Origin: Megalonaias nervosa
Taxonomy: Eukaryota > Mollusca > Bivalvia > Unionida > Unionidae
Assembly: GCA_016617855.1 (NCBI GenBank)
Contig: JAECUM010001125.1
Coordinates: 97,155-161,154 of the forward strand
DNA length: 64,000 bases
Reading direction: 5' to 3'
Part shown: positions 1-10,327 of the stretch, in pieces
Numbering within the stretch: position 1 is the stretch's first letter
Layout of the letters: each line of letters opens with the position of its first letter
The notes under the pieces: model-generated
Database searches by the model: none
What the model was told of the DNA's origin: nothing
The model's input: the letters and a program-made list of their open reading frames with translations, nothing else
Position numbers and translations under genes: made by a program

Positions 1-1195
1 TTACAAATGTCAAAAGCCCTATTCTTTGATTGCTAGAGTAAACAAAAATCATTCCATTTCACACTGTTGTGTAGTTTTTGTTTGTACCTCTACCAAATTA
101 CACATTGGAGAATGGTATGGTAACTTTTTCATCTCACTCTATCATAATTACTTTCCTGCTGTGCAAAATACTGCATTGGATTGGAACAAATCTGGTGTCC
201 ATACCTGTACATGTTCAATATTCAAAAACTGTTGATTTAATACGCTTTTCTCATTGATTAACTTCTTTATCCAAGTTTGAAATTAAATGTAATTTTAAAA
301 TCCAAGCAACATTAATTTTCTCCTCTCAGGTACTTCTAGATGACATGTTATTAATGTCTTTGGATTGTCTATTACATATTGTGAGCAAGAGACAAAGTTA
401 ATGTATCAAATTTACAACTTATTTAGTTTTCTTGGGTATATAAACTTGGTTCTTTGTTTTTATTTTTATTTTAAACCACAGCATTTTATATTTCTGTGTG
501 ACTATAGTGATCACTGGCTTTGTGAAGTTTTCATAGTAATAGCACTAATGTACTTATGTGCTAAGCATAATTACAATACATTGTCAAGGTAAATTTTAGC
601 ATTGACATGGATATTTCAGTTGTGTCATGCTAGTCCTAAAATGTAATGATGTTTTGAGAGTGATTACACTTTTTTTTGTTCTTTTATGCTGATTAATACA
701 AATTAACAGTGTAGCCAAGTCTGAATCACTAAAAAGAATTCTATTTACACAAGACATCTTTAAAAGGCACATCTGCATGTAATAGGCAATTCACCAACCA
801 AATCACGTGCAATTATATGAAAGGGCTGCAGAGCTTTGGTGGTTACAAGAAGTGTATTGTAGGCTACAAAGAGTGTATCAGTTGGATGAAAAAGGTGATT
901 ACCAAAACGCTTTTACATCTCGAAAGCTTTGAATTACATTTCCTAACATACTGGCCTTCTGAAATGCAACTTTGTGCATGTGCACCAGCAAATGTGGCCT
1001 ATATTCATGCAGCTCAATTACATATGAGAAACTGCATGTAACTGAACTATATATATAAAATAGAATACAAACATATTTATTCTCAACACTTTGATGTATG
1101 AATCCACTTCTGAGATGTCTTTCAGCAGACTTGTGTACAAAAAAAATCTTTTAAACATCCACTTATGACAACAGAATGTGGCCCTCATACCAATT
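1..1195. other. no gene recognised
   Basis: AT-rich sequence with only short open frames (up to 75 codons) that show no domain, no repeat structure and no conserved motif I recognise. It is the left flank of the piggyBac element. Confidence 0.5.
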
Positions 1196-1199
1196 TTAA

Positions 1200-1249
1200 C
1201 CCTTTACACCCCAGGTACACTTTTCTATGCCTTTACCTTTGCCTCCCAT
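1200..1249 (+). repeat. piggyBac left terminal inverted repeat
   Basis: Begins CCCTTT directly after TTAA. Read inward it shares with the right end (complement of 5444-5492) the outer CCCTTT and an inner block close to TTACCTNTGCCTCCCAT at nearly the same distance from the tip. The middle part has diverged. Confidence 0.85.
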
Positions 1250-1833
1250 CTAAGCATTTCTATGCATTCACAGTATCTACTATGAATATGTTACATCTTC
1301 CAGTTAAATGCTGATTCACCGTGAGGTAACCAAATGCTGGTCAAAACCAATAAATCATCTTTACCAACATTCGATTTTAATGACATATTTCCTGACATTA
1401 GAACATATAAATCTAAATTTAACCAACCAATTATACATAGGTTTTTTTTCCACGGCCACATCCAAAATGGTGTCATTAGCCGATTGTAATACCTCAATTC
1501 AATGCAAATATTATGGCCTTTTCAACACATGTAAGTTACTTATAATTGTAATTTTTCCAAATATGATGCTGAAGTTTACATTAATAGTATAAATTCATAA
1601 TGTCATTATGTTCTTTATGTGGAAAATCACATTCTTAGAATGCGCTGCAAATTACAGCAAGTCTTCTTCCATACATTATAAGCATAATGTAGCTTTAACG
1701 TGCTTAAAACACAAAATTTGCCATGATTGGGGGCATATGAAATAAAATAACAAAATTAATAATGTTTGTGTTGTTAATTTCTTCCATTCATTTCAATATG
1801 CAAAGAACAGATGATACCGGAAGCGAAATTTTG

Positions 1834-1844
1834 TATTTATAAAG
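1834..1844 (+). promoter_or_regulatory. TATA-like box upstream of the transposase
   Basis: The string TATTTATAAAG lies about 20 bp before the ATG at 1864, inside the transposon. The position and sequence suit a core promoter for the transposase, but no transcript evidence is available and AT-rich DNA produces such strings by chance. Confidence 0.35.
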
Positions 1845-1863
1845 GGAATTCCCTGATTTCGTC

Positions 1864-4076
1864 ATGGCGATGTCATCCTTGTCTGTTGATTACAGTGATT
1901 TGTCTGGAAATGAAAACGATTTTTCTAGATTCACTTCCGACGAAATACCAGATTTTATAAACAATGATGCCTTTAATGATGAAGGACCTGAAATTCTGTC
2001 ATCAGATATCGACATTGAAATGTCATCAGACTCGAGTGACACTGATGATGATCAGCCAAATTGGTTTGCAGACGTGCAAGATACTGACAGAAGTCCACTT
2101 ACTCAGCAGTCAGGACCATCACATAATTTGCAGGAAACAGCACCAGAACTAGACTATTTCCAATTATATTTTCCAGTTGGACTTTTTGAAAAGATTGTAA
2201 GTGAAACAAATAAATTTGCAGCTAACAACATGTGGATCATGAAATAAGTGATGCAAACTGGAGAGAGACCAGTGTGCCTGAGATGTCTGCCTTTCTTGAC
2301 ATGTTGATCTTCATGGGGATAATCAAAGCTCCTGATTATAGCTATTACTGGTCAAATGACAAGTTTCTATCCAATGAAGGAATCAGAAATGGAATGCCAC
2401 GAAGAAGGTTTGAAAAACTCCTCCAGCACCTACACCTAAATGATGACAACACAGATTTTCCTGCAGATCACCCTAACCATGACAAACTTCACAAAATACA
2501 TCCAATACTGGATGAAGATCTGGCCAACATTGAGAAGACATACAAGCCTCGCCAACATCAAACCAATGATGAAGGTTTTTATATATTTCTACATTCATTA
2601 CAAATAATTTATTTCTTTCCAATAGTAAATTGCATAGCAGACACACTCTCGCATATAGAGACCATAAAAGAAATACACATATATACATACATGCATACAT
2701 ATTTTATTGTCTTTCATCTTTACATTAATGTGATAATTTTAAAAATACAAATTAAAAAAATCCCATAATATATTCATGATTTAAATTGTATGTCCAATAT
2801 GAACCACTCATGTGTGCATATCATATACACACAAAAACATACATTAGATATCCATTACCACACAGCTCCAATCTATCATATCTCCATACATAAATATAAA
2901 CATTAGACTCATGAATATCTGAAATTTATTGCATACCTTTTCATAATAATAAAAATTTTAAAACCTTAACTTCTCATTCACTGATCCTGTTTTAAGTTTG
3001 ATTATAATTTCATACAATACTTCATTAAATGATCTATCAAGAAAATAATGCACTTTACAGGTATGATTGCATTCAAGGGATGACACAAGGCCAAGCAGTA
3101 CCTTCCTTCAAAGTCAATCAAGTGGGGCCTGAAAGTATGGATGCGCTGTAATAGTTTGTCTGGTTTCTGTCACCAGTTTGAATTTTACCAGGGGAAGGAA
3201 GATACAGATGAAGTGAATGAGAGCATGAATGGTCTTGGATATTGTGTTGTGCATAAGCTTACTATGCCTTTGAGAGGAAACTTTTATCATGTATATTTTG
3301 ATAACTTTTTTACATCCATTCGACTGGTACGAAGTTTATTTAGACATGGTATATATGCCTGTGGCACCATGAGGAAAAACCGTAAAGGCTTCCCAGATGA
3401 ATTTAAATATCCTCCATATATGGGGCAAGGAGACCATTTAATCAGACAGGATGGAAACCTGACAGCCACACTGTGGAAGGACAAGAAACCAGTCATAGTT
3501 CTATCCACAGCAACAGATCCAACTATCATTGATATTGCTAACTGGAAACAGAAAGATGGGACAGTGCGACTGGTCAACCGTCCAAGGATAGTCACAAATT
3601 ACCAACAGTACTACCAAGGGGTTGACATATGTGACCAACTCAGGGCCAAATATCCAGTTGGACGATCATCAAAGAAATGGTGGTGATATATGTTTCATTT
3701 CATAATAAATATATGCATAATCAATGGTTTTATAACAACGGTGGAGAGTCATCCTAAGAGTCAAGAAGGAAGAAAACGATTCAGACAGTTAGATTTTCGA
3801 ATTAATTTGGCGAAGCAGCTCACAGGAAGTTTCAAGTGCTGGAAGGTTACCATGCATCAAAAATCTGTATCCCCAGTGACACAGGACAATATAGAGACAC
3901 ACAGACTGCAGACACTTAAAAGGAAAAAATCCACCTGCAAATATTGTACCAAGCATGGAGAAAAGAGATGTAAAGAAACCATATTTGGCTGTGTCATTTG
4001 CAACGTCCATCTATGCTGCACAGAATGTCACAGCCTGTTTCATCTAAGCATGTTCACTGTACAGGAGCAGCTGTGA
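1864..4076 (+). pseudogene. piggyBac transposase, degraded, with one intron
   Basis: DDD transposase of the PGBD/piggyBac family. Order of parts: an acidic Ser/Asp-rich N-terminus (1864-2220), the DDE_Tnp_1_7 domain (about 2230-3760), and a C-terminal Cys/His-rich zinc-binding tail (about 3930-4060) with CKYC, CVIC and CCTEC pairs. The three catalytic aspartates are encoded: the NDE motif (Asp at 2568-2570), FDNFFTS (Asp at 3300-3302) and GVDICDQ (Asp at 3624-3626). The frame is broken three times: a shift near 2223-2234, a TGA at 3081-3083 just after MIAFKG, and a TGA at 3684-3686 just after the KWW motif. At both TGA sites relatives usually have arginine, so CGA to TGA decay is likely. The start at 1864 is the first ATG after a TATA-like box; an ATG at 1870 is possible. 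A GT-AG intron lies at 2575-3060. Identity is secure; activity is excluded by the breaks. Confidence 0.92.
2575..3060 (+). other. intron within the piggyBac transposase
   Basis: Starts GTTTTT after GAAG and ends TTTACAG. Removing it joins the codons for D-E to a glycine codon split one base plus two (g|gt) and continues in frame into MIAFKG, so the family motif (DE followed by a small residue, then FKG) is restored across the join. The segment itself is very AT-rich and full of stops. A small insertion into the gene is the alternative, but precise GT-AG edges with preserved frame favour an intron. Confidence 0.75.
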
Positions 4077-5203
4077 TGTGCTCCAATACAATTGTAGATA
4101 GTTTTTTTTTGGTCATGTTTGTTTGTTTTGTTACTCAACATGAAAGTCTCGGAACAAGTGAGTTGCTAAGTAGTTGATATTTATATTCGAGATCAGCTCT
4201 TTAATGAAATGTCACATCATTAGGTAAGATCATTTTTTTTCTCTTACATACGCATGTATAGGCCTACTAGATAGATTTACATATCCTTAACCACATCACT
4301 AATGACAAATAAGAACTCACTATGAAATATTTTTAATAACCTTTCATAAGCTCATGTTTGGAAAGCAAGCGAAGTGAATGAATAACTTGATAAAATATGT
4401 TTTTGTGAAGACGATTGAATTGCGCTTGAAAAATCTAGAATATTAGTAACATGTAAAGTACGAATAATTTCAAGCTCCAAAGATATAATAACCTCAAAAC
4501 TTTGATGCTCAATTTCATTGTTGCCGACAAAACAGTACCTGAGTTTATCATTGACGATGAAATGAATCATTAAAGTCTATCCTTGCATGAAATGGAATCC
4601 TATTTCCAACTGAATCACACAACAGCCATGAGTAAAATTGTGCCATGCATGCCATGTGGTAATATGACCACACACATTTTAATTATGTTTAAAAAAATAT
4701 ATTGATAATTATAGGTTGTAATAATTAGTATTTACTGGTAATATTATTTTCTATTTGTTAGATATGATTTGCTTGGCTATGTTATGTTATTATCACAAAA
4801 TGAGTGATATAAGAAAACAACCTTGACATTGTAACCAAATTGATTTATCCAACATTGCATTGTGTAATATATTTCGGACTATTATTTTTTAAAATAAGTG
4901 ACTATTTAATCACAGAATGTTTATATGTTTCTTATGAATTTTATATATTCCTTAATGTATGTGCCAAACAAATTACAATTATGGCCTGTCTAATGAACAG
5001 GTGCTGCCTAGATACTTTGATGTCCGCCATTATTACGTTTCTGCTTCTTGTCATGTTCACTTGTGACTTCTAACTGATATTATGAAGAATATAATGCGAA
5101 CATGGCAGTGAAAAGTTTTAGTTAAATATTTTCGAAAATAATGCCACCAAGTTTTCTGATTAAATACATATTGGTATTACATAGTGATGTTTAAAGCTTT
5201 GAA

Positions 5204-5240
5204 GCTCAAGTTGCTGTGTTTAAAACAAAGCAACTTGAGC
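5204..5240. repeat. 12-bp inverted repeat in the piggyBac 3' region
   Basis: GCTCAAGTTGCT (5204-5215) and its complement AGCAACTTGAGC (5229-5240) flank a 13-nt spacer, giving a perfect hairpin about 250 bp inside the right end. It could be a subterminal transposase-binding structure or a transcript hairpin; nothing else decides. Confidence 0.6.
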
Positions 5241-5443
5241 ATCAGTAGTTGTTTTTATCACGAAATAATGACAAATAATAACTTCCAGCATTGATAACAA
5301 ATGCTGACTTGTGGTGGAAATGATCAGGTTATTTTGAGGCAATTCCAGCAATGCGAGAATATAATTTTTTGAAGATGACGTTGCCTTACATCTTATGTGG
5401 GTTTTTTTTATGGGGAGCAAGAGTATGACGTCGTGAACGTCAT

Positions 5444-5492
5444 ATGGGAGGCACAGGTAAGAGAGTTAGATTTTTATATGGGAAGCAAAGGG
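5444..5492 (-). repeat. piggyBac right terminal inverted repeat
   Basis: Complement begins CCCTTT and reaches the shared inner block TTACCTGTGCCTCCCAT, ending 49 bp from the tip (50 bp on the left side). It abuts TTAA at 5493-5496. Confidence 0.85.
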
Positions 5493-5496
5493 TTAA

Positions 5497-5757
5497 ACAG
5501 TGGTCAAAAACTGTTTCAGCTGGGTCCCATTTGAGTGAACATCAAATGTCACAGGTGATCAAAAGAGGGCCAGACCAGATATTACCAGACACTGTTGTTG
5601 TGAAACTGTCTGATCACAAAAAATGAACTTGGACTTGAAACTCTACAATTAGAACCTCAATTTTCTCACTTACTAAAGACACATGGATTAGGTGCCAAAA
5701 AGCCATTTCAAAAACTTCTGTGAGACAATGATTAGCCAAATAAATTGATAAATAATG
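5497..5757. other. no gene recognised
   Basis: Short spacer between the piggyBac element and the CATAGCTGCCAAC element; no feature seen. Confidence 0.5.
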
Positions 5758-5763
5758 GCATGC

Positions 5764-6617
5764 CATAGCTGCCAACCCCCAAGTACAAAAATACTGATTG
5801 CTTATGACAAAAATACTGATTTTCAGGACCAAAAACTGATTTTTAAAATTTTAATGCATATGTAACTACTTACTTACTGAACTGTTTTCATTCTAGCATA
5901 CGAGTAATCCTTTGTGATTTTACCATTTGGAAAACGCACGCAAAATAAATCGCCAGCAACACTAGTAACTGAAAGAGGAAGGTTCATTTCTAAAAGAAAT
6001 TTAATAAACTGAATTTCGATCGAATTACATCAAGGTTCTCTCTGGTATTTATATATATCCAAGTTCAGGCTGAGTTGTGTATGATGAAGCAGCAAGCTGA
6101 TGTTTATTAGCTTTTACGTGCTCTTGTATTTCATGTGCGCCTCCATGCCCAATAGCGAAATCACATTACACAATTTGCAAAATGTAAAATCTTCTCCTTT
6201 ACTAGATGATTTCACAAATCTAAACAAGTCGGCATAATTGTCGTTTCAATGCTGTTTTCTTGTCTTTTCTGGTGAAAATTCTTAATATTCTGCTTTCCTA
6301 TTCAACATGATTAAAAGTTGAATATTACGAAGATGAGACAGTGGCAGCGGTAACTGTTTGCGAAATCCAATATGGCAGATAAAGATAGGCATGGTAGCCT
6401 CGATTTCGAATGAACCAATCATATTGTAGAACTGTATTCCTATATACATGCGATACACTTCTATTAGAATGGAACCGAGTGCCCATTCTAAACTGAAAAT
6501 TGCAAGGAAATTTTTTACTATTTTTTTTAAAATTAAAAAACGTATTTTTTGCACACAAAAAACGTACACCCGTATTCAGGGACAAATACGGAAAAAACGG
6601 GACAGTTGGCAGCTATG
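5764..6617. mobile_element. non-autonomous DNA element, CATAGCTGCCAAC ends (family C)
   Basis: 854-bp segment with 13-bp perfect terminal inverted repeats, CATAGCTGCCAAC at 5764 and GTTGGCAGCTATG ending at 6617. It is flanked by the same GCATGC on both sides (5758-5763, 6618-6623), a likely target duplication; because GCATGC is its own complement, its exact limits are uncertain. The left part has short tandem AAAATACTGATTT repeats. No transposase frame is visible. A second, partial copy of the left end occurs at 12125-12590, which confirms a dispersed repeat. I cannot assign the superfamily. Confidence 0.72.
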
Positions 6618-6623
6618 GCATGC

Positions 6624-7129
6624 TACACTATGGTAGAAAAAGGTCTTGTCCATACAACTGATGCCATGAAATATAGTCAGTCAATATAGTAAATCTTCCA
6701 AGGAAATTTTTGTATAAACTACAACAAAAATTATAGCAGTAACATGGTCTTGCATTAAATTTAAAATTGGAGGGTGAGTTGCTAAAGTAAACAGAGGGTT
6801 TGAGGGACCTTCCTCAATGGGAATAAAGTTTTTTTTTTTTTAATTTAAGTAGCTGGGTGTAAAGTAAAAGTAGCGAGGTAAAGCCCTGAGTAAACAGCTC
6901 TGCCATGGGTCAAGATTCCAAAGTAACAAAATATTTTTAGAAAACAAGTTAAAAACTAATGGAAGATTTAACAAGAGGCTCAAGTAGGTCAGAAATTGCT
7001 CATCTGGTTCACATCTAATAGCCAAATGCAACAGCACTAGGTCAGGAAATTTGGGTTAGTAGGAAGCTTACTGTTGGAATTTCTTCTAATGCTAGTGTTA
7101 AATGCATATGTTATTAAATCAATTGTTTC
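6624..7129. other. no gene recognised
   Basis: AT-rich, with a 14-nt T run near 6829-6842. No coding or repeat structure seen. Confidence 0.5.
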
Positions 7130-7600
7130 AAGGTTTCTTGAGTTTTCCTACCTTTATCCATATCTGGTGGCACCATCAGCATAATTTGTCCACAATCTAT
7201 TTAGTAAATGTTTTAAATAAATTTGGGTAAATGGTTTTTTTTCTCTCCTTTTATAGATGGTCTCACATCATTTTTGAAAGTCCTCTTTGCCCAGTTGTTT
7301 TCTGTTAAATTCATCAAATTAAGTTGACAGAGTTTTGAAAAGAAGTTATTAAAATATTTTTCTATTTTTAGTAAAGGTTGTTATATTTGATGACAGACCA
7401 GCATCAACTGCTTCAATCCGAAAGGTCTATATAGCAATATACTTTCTGTCAACTATGATCTAGTTCTATTCAGTGGTTTTGGAGGTTGCTTAAAGCATTC
7501 TTTTTAATTTTTAATAAAGGCAGCCATATCTGATGGCTGTATCAGCATCAGTTGTACAAACCTGAAAGTTACCCATTATCATTATGACTTTCCATTCAGG
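7130..7600. repeat. degenerate repeat with recurring 'tatctgatggc..atcagcat' blocks
   Basis: Three diverged blocks near 7155-7205, 7385-7430 and 7520-7575 share the order TATNTGATGRC, ATCAGCATNA, and a tail like AATCCGAAAGG/AACCTGAAAG. They suggest an old internally repeated element preceding family B. The limits are approximate. Confidence 0.35.
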
Positions 7601-8215
7601 AAGAATAGTGATAAAGAGATTTTGAAGATGGCTGCTATGGTGGCCATCATGGTTTTCAGACTGGAACCATTATTAATTAGGACCAACCAGACATCATAGG
7701 AACTCTTTTAGTGAAAACCCCATGTTGATATGACCATCTATTCAAAAGGAGTTGCGATAACAAGACTATCAAGTTGGTTACTGTGATGGCCATACTGAAT
7801 GTGAGAGAAGCACCCTTTTCATTTAGGACCAACAAGACTTGGGTGGCCAAGTGGACTAAAGTGCTTGCCTTTACCAACTGCTGCCATCTCATCTCAGTGT
7901 GTGTTGGTTCAAGTCTCAGGCAAATGTTGGTATGTGAGAAAGCTTGCCGGTAACTTCCAGTGGGTTGGTGGTTCTTCCTCCACCAGTTGTACTGGCCACC
8001 ATGTATAGCCTATTGTGTGCTGAAAAATGGCTTTACACCACAACAACAATCAAGTAGACCATTTGACAAATGTGAGTGTGAAGTTTCATGGAAATCTGTC
8101 CCGTATGTAATTGTTGTCTGCCCTGAATAGTGGGTGGCCAGGTATTTCCTAACCAAATGATGGTTTCTTCCTACCTTAAGTGGTCACTGGCACATATCTA
8201 CAGTGACCGCTCTAA
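7600..8215 (+). repeat. family B repeat, interrupted by a SINE
   Basis: Contains the family B blocks 'atttaggaccaac', 'gtgaaaaccccatgttgata' and 'ggccatactgaatgt' (7610-7839). It is then interrupted by a SINE-1 copy (7840-8052) and resumes with 'gaagtttcatggaaatc' near 8080. Noncoding; class unknown. Confidence 0.55.
7840..8052 (+). mobile_element. SINE-1 copy, diverged
   Basis: tRNA-derived head with an A-box-like TGGCCAAGTGG and B-box-like GGTTCAAGTCTC, then the body 'gagaaagcttgccggta' and 'ttcttcctccacca', and a tail ending in CAACAACAA. It differs from the 8219 copy by many substitutions and a deletion in the middle, so it is an older insertion. Confidence 0.75.
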
Positions 8216-8218
8216 GCA

Positions 8219-8468
8219 AGGGGGCCCCGTGTGGCCGAGTGGTCTAAAGTGCTCACCATTATGGATCACTGCCATCTCACCTATGTCTGTGTGGGTTTGA
8301 GTCTCGGTTTCGGCCAATGTGGGTATGTGAGAAAGCTTGCCAGTAGCTTCTCATGGGTCAGTGGATCTTTCCGGGGTTTTCCCAGGTTCTTCCTCCACCA
8401 TTTATACTGGCCGCCATGTATAGCCTATCTTGTGCTGAAAAATGGCATTAAACCCTACAACAACAAGT
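8219..8468 (+). mobile_element. SINE-1 copy, near full length
   Basis: Starts GGGGCCCCGTGTGGCCGAG. It has pol III A box (TGGCCGAGTGG) and B box (GGGTTTGAGTCTC) at the spacing of a Leu/Ser-type tRNA head. The body runs through 'gaaagcttgccagtagcttc' and 'tttatactggccgccatgta', with the 3' tail 'aaaccctacaacaacaa'. This is the reference copy for the other SINE-1 entries. The head is not a functional tRNA: the acceptor and anticodon arms do not pair. Confidence 0.85.
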
Positions 8469-9134
8469 CTAAGCAAAACTAAACTTCTTGCTTTGTGAGG
8501 AAGGCACTTTTTAAAATAATGGAATATCAGTTAACTGATGTGCACTTGTACTGCACTCCAGACACTCTCAGTGTAACTCAATGATGTCAATATGTCATAT
8601 ATGAAAGCAAGAGTATTTATCATTAGAGCCAAGGGTCAAAACAGTTTGTTTGCTGGATGGTGGGAAAAGTCATTTTATTAAAGCGAAATTGGAAAGTGTC
8701 CTTTGTGCCATTCATTGTGACAAATAGTTTGATGTCTTCATCTATTTGCCTATAAATTAAGGCTATCTATTGGTCTGAGAAGAGATACAAGTTACAAATC
8801 TTTTCATTAGTATCAGGGAGTGTTCAATATTTAAAAATTGTCAATAAAGGCAAGTAAAGTTTCACTGTGTGGGTTACAAAGAAGAGCCACATACGGTATC
8901 TTTTTGTCCCCTACTGATCAGAGATTTCTTGCACAAGCCAACTGTCTTTTGATATCAGCAAGCTGAGAAACTGGCCAATCCAGATATTATTTTCAAAACT
9001 TGAACACATGTTTCCAAGCACAAGTTTATAAGTTGGCCAACAAAAGAGTCAGCCTCTGTAAGTTGTCCATCAGTAACAAAATCATTATTTTGTCATGGTG
9101 TACAAATAAAACTAAGGACTATTTTAAATAGATG
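8469..9134. other. no gene recognised
   Basis: Unique-looking AT-rich sequence with no coding signal or repeat that I can recognise. Confidence 0.45.
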
Positions 9135-9335
9135 AATTTTCAGTTTAGAGAATGGATTAGAGTGATCATGATACAGTAATCTTGTGCTGAACATAAATTT
9201 GTGAAAGAACAACATATACATGTATTTTTGATCTTAATGAATAGTGCACGCAAAACAATATTGAATTAATAATAATAATAATGATAATAATAATAATAAT
9301 AATAAATAATAATTATGGTATTCTGTACATGGCAT
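9135..9335 (+). repeat. dispersed repeat E with (AAT)n
   Basis: About 200 bp sharing 'atggattaaagtga', 'acagtaatcttgtg', 'gaacataaattt' and an (AAT)n tract (9267-9310) followed by 'aataattatggtattc'. The same order recurs at 52740-52925 in the same orientation. It could be a SINE or LINE 3' end with an AAT tail. Confidence 0.55.
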
Positions 9336-9344
9336 TTTTTCAAA

Positions 9345-10135
9345 AAGATTCCCCTGAAGAGACTATGATGGACAAAAAGAATTTCAAGAATTCAAAATAA
9401 GAACATTTCTTCCTTTTAACTGTGAGGTGTTGAAACCATCTCTTTCAAATTAGCTGCTTTGGTAAATATGTCAGCTTCAAACTATTTCATATATGACATT
9501 ACTGGAAATCTTTTGGTGAAAATCCCATGACAAGCAGTAGTGACAACAAAATCTTTAGGACGGCCAAACTGGATGTATGGCTGGCATAATTTTCATTTAG
9601 AATCAATTAGGTATCATAGGATGTCTATTGGTGAAAACCCAATGTCTATATAGACATCCATTTGGAGAGGAGCAAGGATAACAGTATTTTCAAGATATGA
9701 CTTTCCATTCAGGGGGGCCTGCAATAACAAGATGTTCAAGTTGGCTGCTGTGGTGGCCAGATTGGATGTCAGATTGGCATTGCTTTCATTTATGACCAAC
9801 TGGGCATCGTAACAAATGTTCTGGTGAAAACCCCATGTCAATATACCAACATCATTTTTATTCAGAACCAGCCAGACATCAGAGAAGTCTTTTGGTAAAA
9901 ACCCCCGATTTTGATATGACCATCCATTCAGGAGGAGTAGCAATAACAATATTTTCAAGTAGACCACTGTGATGGCCATACTGGATTTCCGAGCAGCACC
10001 ATTTTCATTTAGGACCAACCACACCATGAAGGAATAGTGACACAAATTTGTGCTAATGGACAGATGAAAGATGATGGACAATGGACAACTGACCACCCTA
10101 TAAGGTCTTCTGGTCTATGACCATTAAAGCTAACA
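9345..10135 (+). repeat. family B repeat with internal periodicity
   Basis: Begins 'gattcccctgaagagactat', passes 'ttccttttaactgtgaggtg' and then cycles through blocks of the type 'atttaggaccaaccag', 'gtgaaaaccc', 'ccattcaggaggagtagcaa' and 'ggccatactggat' at about 9590, 9785, 9850 and 10005. It ends with 'tctatgaccattaaagctaa'. The long minus-strand open frame here (9614-10096) arises from this repeat and has no domain. Confidence 0.6.
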
Positions 10136-10327
10136 ACCAATTTTAAAAGTTGAACCTATGTACAAAGATGAGTTTTGCCTTTTCGTATGAATGGCCACTG
10201 CTGACAGGTTTGATTGTTTTTATTTCAAATCTAATTCTGATTTGGGATTCTGAGAAAGAGCTCAAGTTCGAAAATGTGCAGAGTATATAAAAACCATGTA
10301 ATCTCTACTACTTGTAATTCCAATTAC

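Larger units (their letters stand above)
1196..5496 (+). mobile_element. piggyBac transposon, complete but inactive
   Basis: The element proper is 1200-5492 (4.29 kb) and sits between two TTAA tetranucleotides (1196-1199 and 5493-5496), the target duplication of the piggyBac superfamily. Its outer ends are CCCTTT and AAAGGG, the inverted form, and the similarity continues inward for about 50 bp. It carries one transposase frame on the plus strand (1864-4076), about 0.66 kb of 5' noncoding sequence and 1.4 kb of 3' noncoding sequence. Preservation of both ends and both TTAA sites shows a full-length insertion that was never excised. The coding damage shows that it is no longer autonomous, although its ends could in principle still be mobilised by a related transposase. 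Family assignment rests on transposase motifs, ends and target site together, so I am confident of it. Confidence 0.93.

Noticed and set aside
365..592. Small hydrophobic open frame near the left edge
   Set aside because: Starts at TTG, no signal or family resemblance, AT-rich chance frame.
8219..8300. tRNA gene candidate (GGCCGAGTGG..GGGTTTGAGTC)
   Set aside because: Pol III boxes are present, but the acceptor and anticodon stems do not pair, and the sequence continues into a SINE body found elsewhere.
9614..10096. 160-codon open frame on the minus strand
   Set aside because: It lies entirely in family B, with similar phrases recurring in other copies; no domain or codon signal.
1..10327. 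Downstream DPYS exons (GITGPEGH, VHVMSKS, GTDNCTFN regions)
   Set aside because: I searched by eye on the minus strand for these motifs and found none; they may be outside the window or missed.
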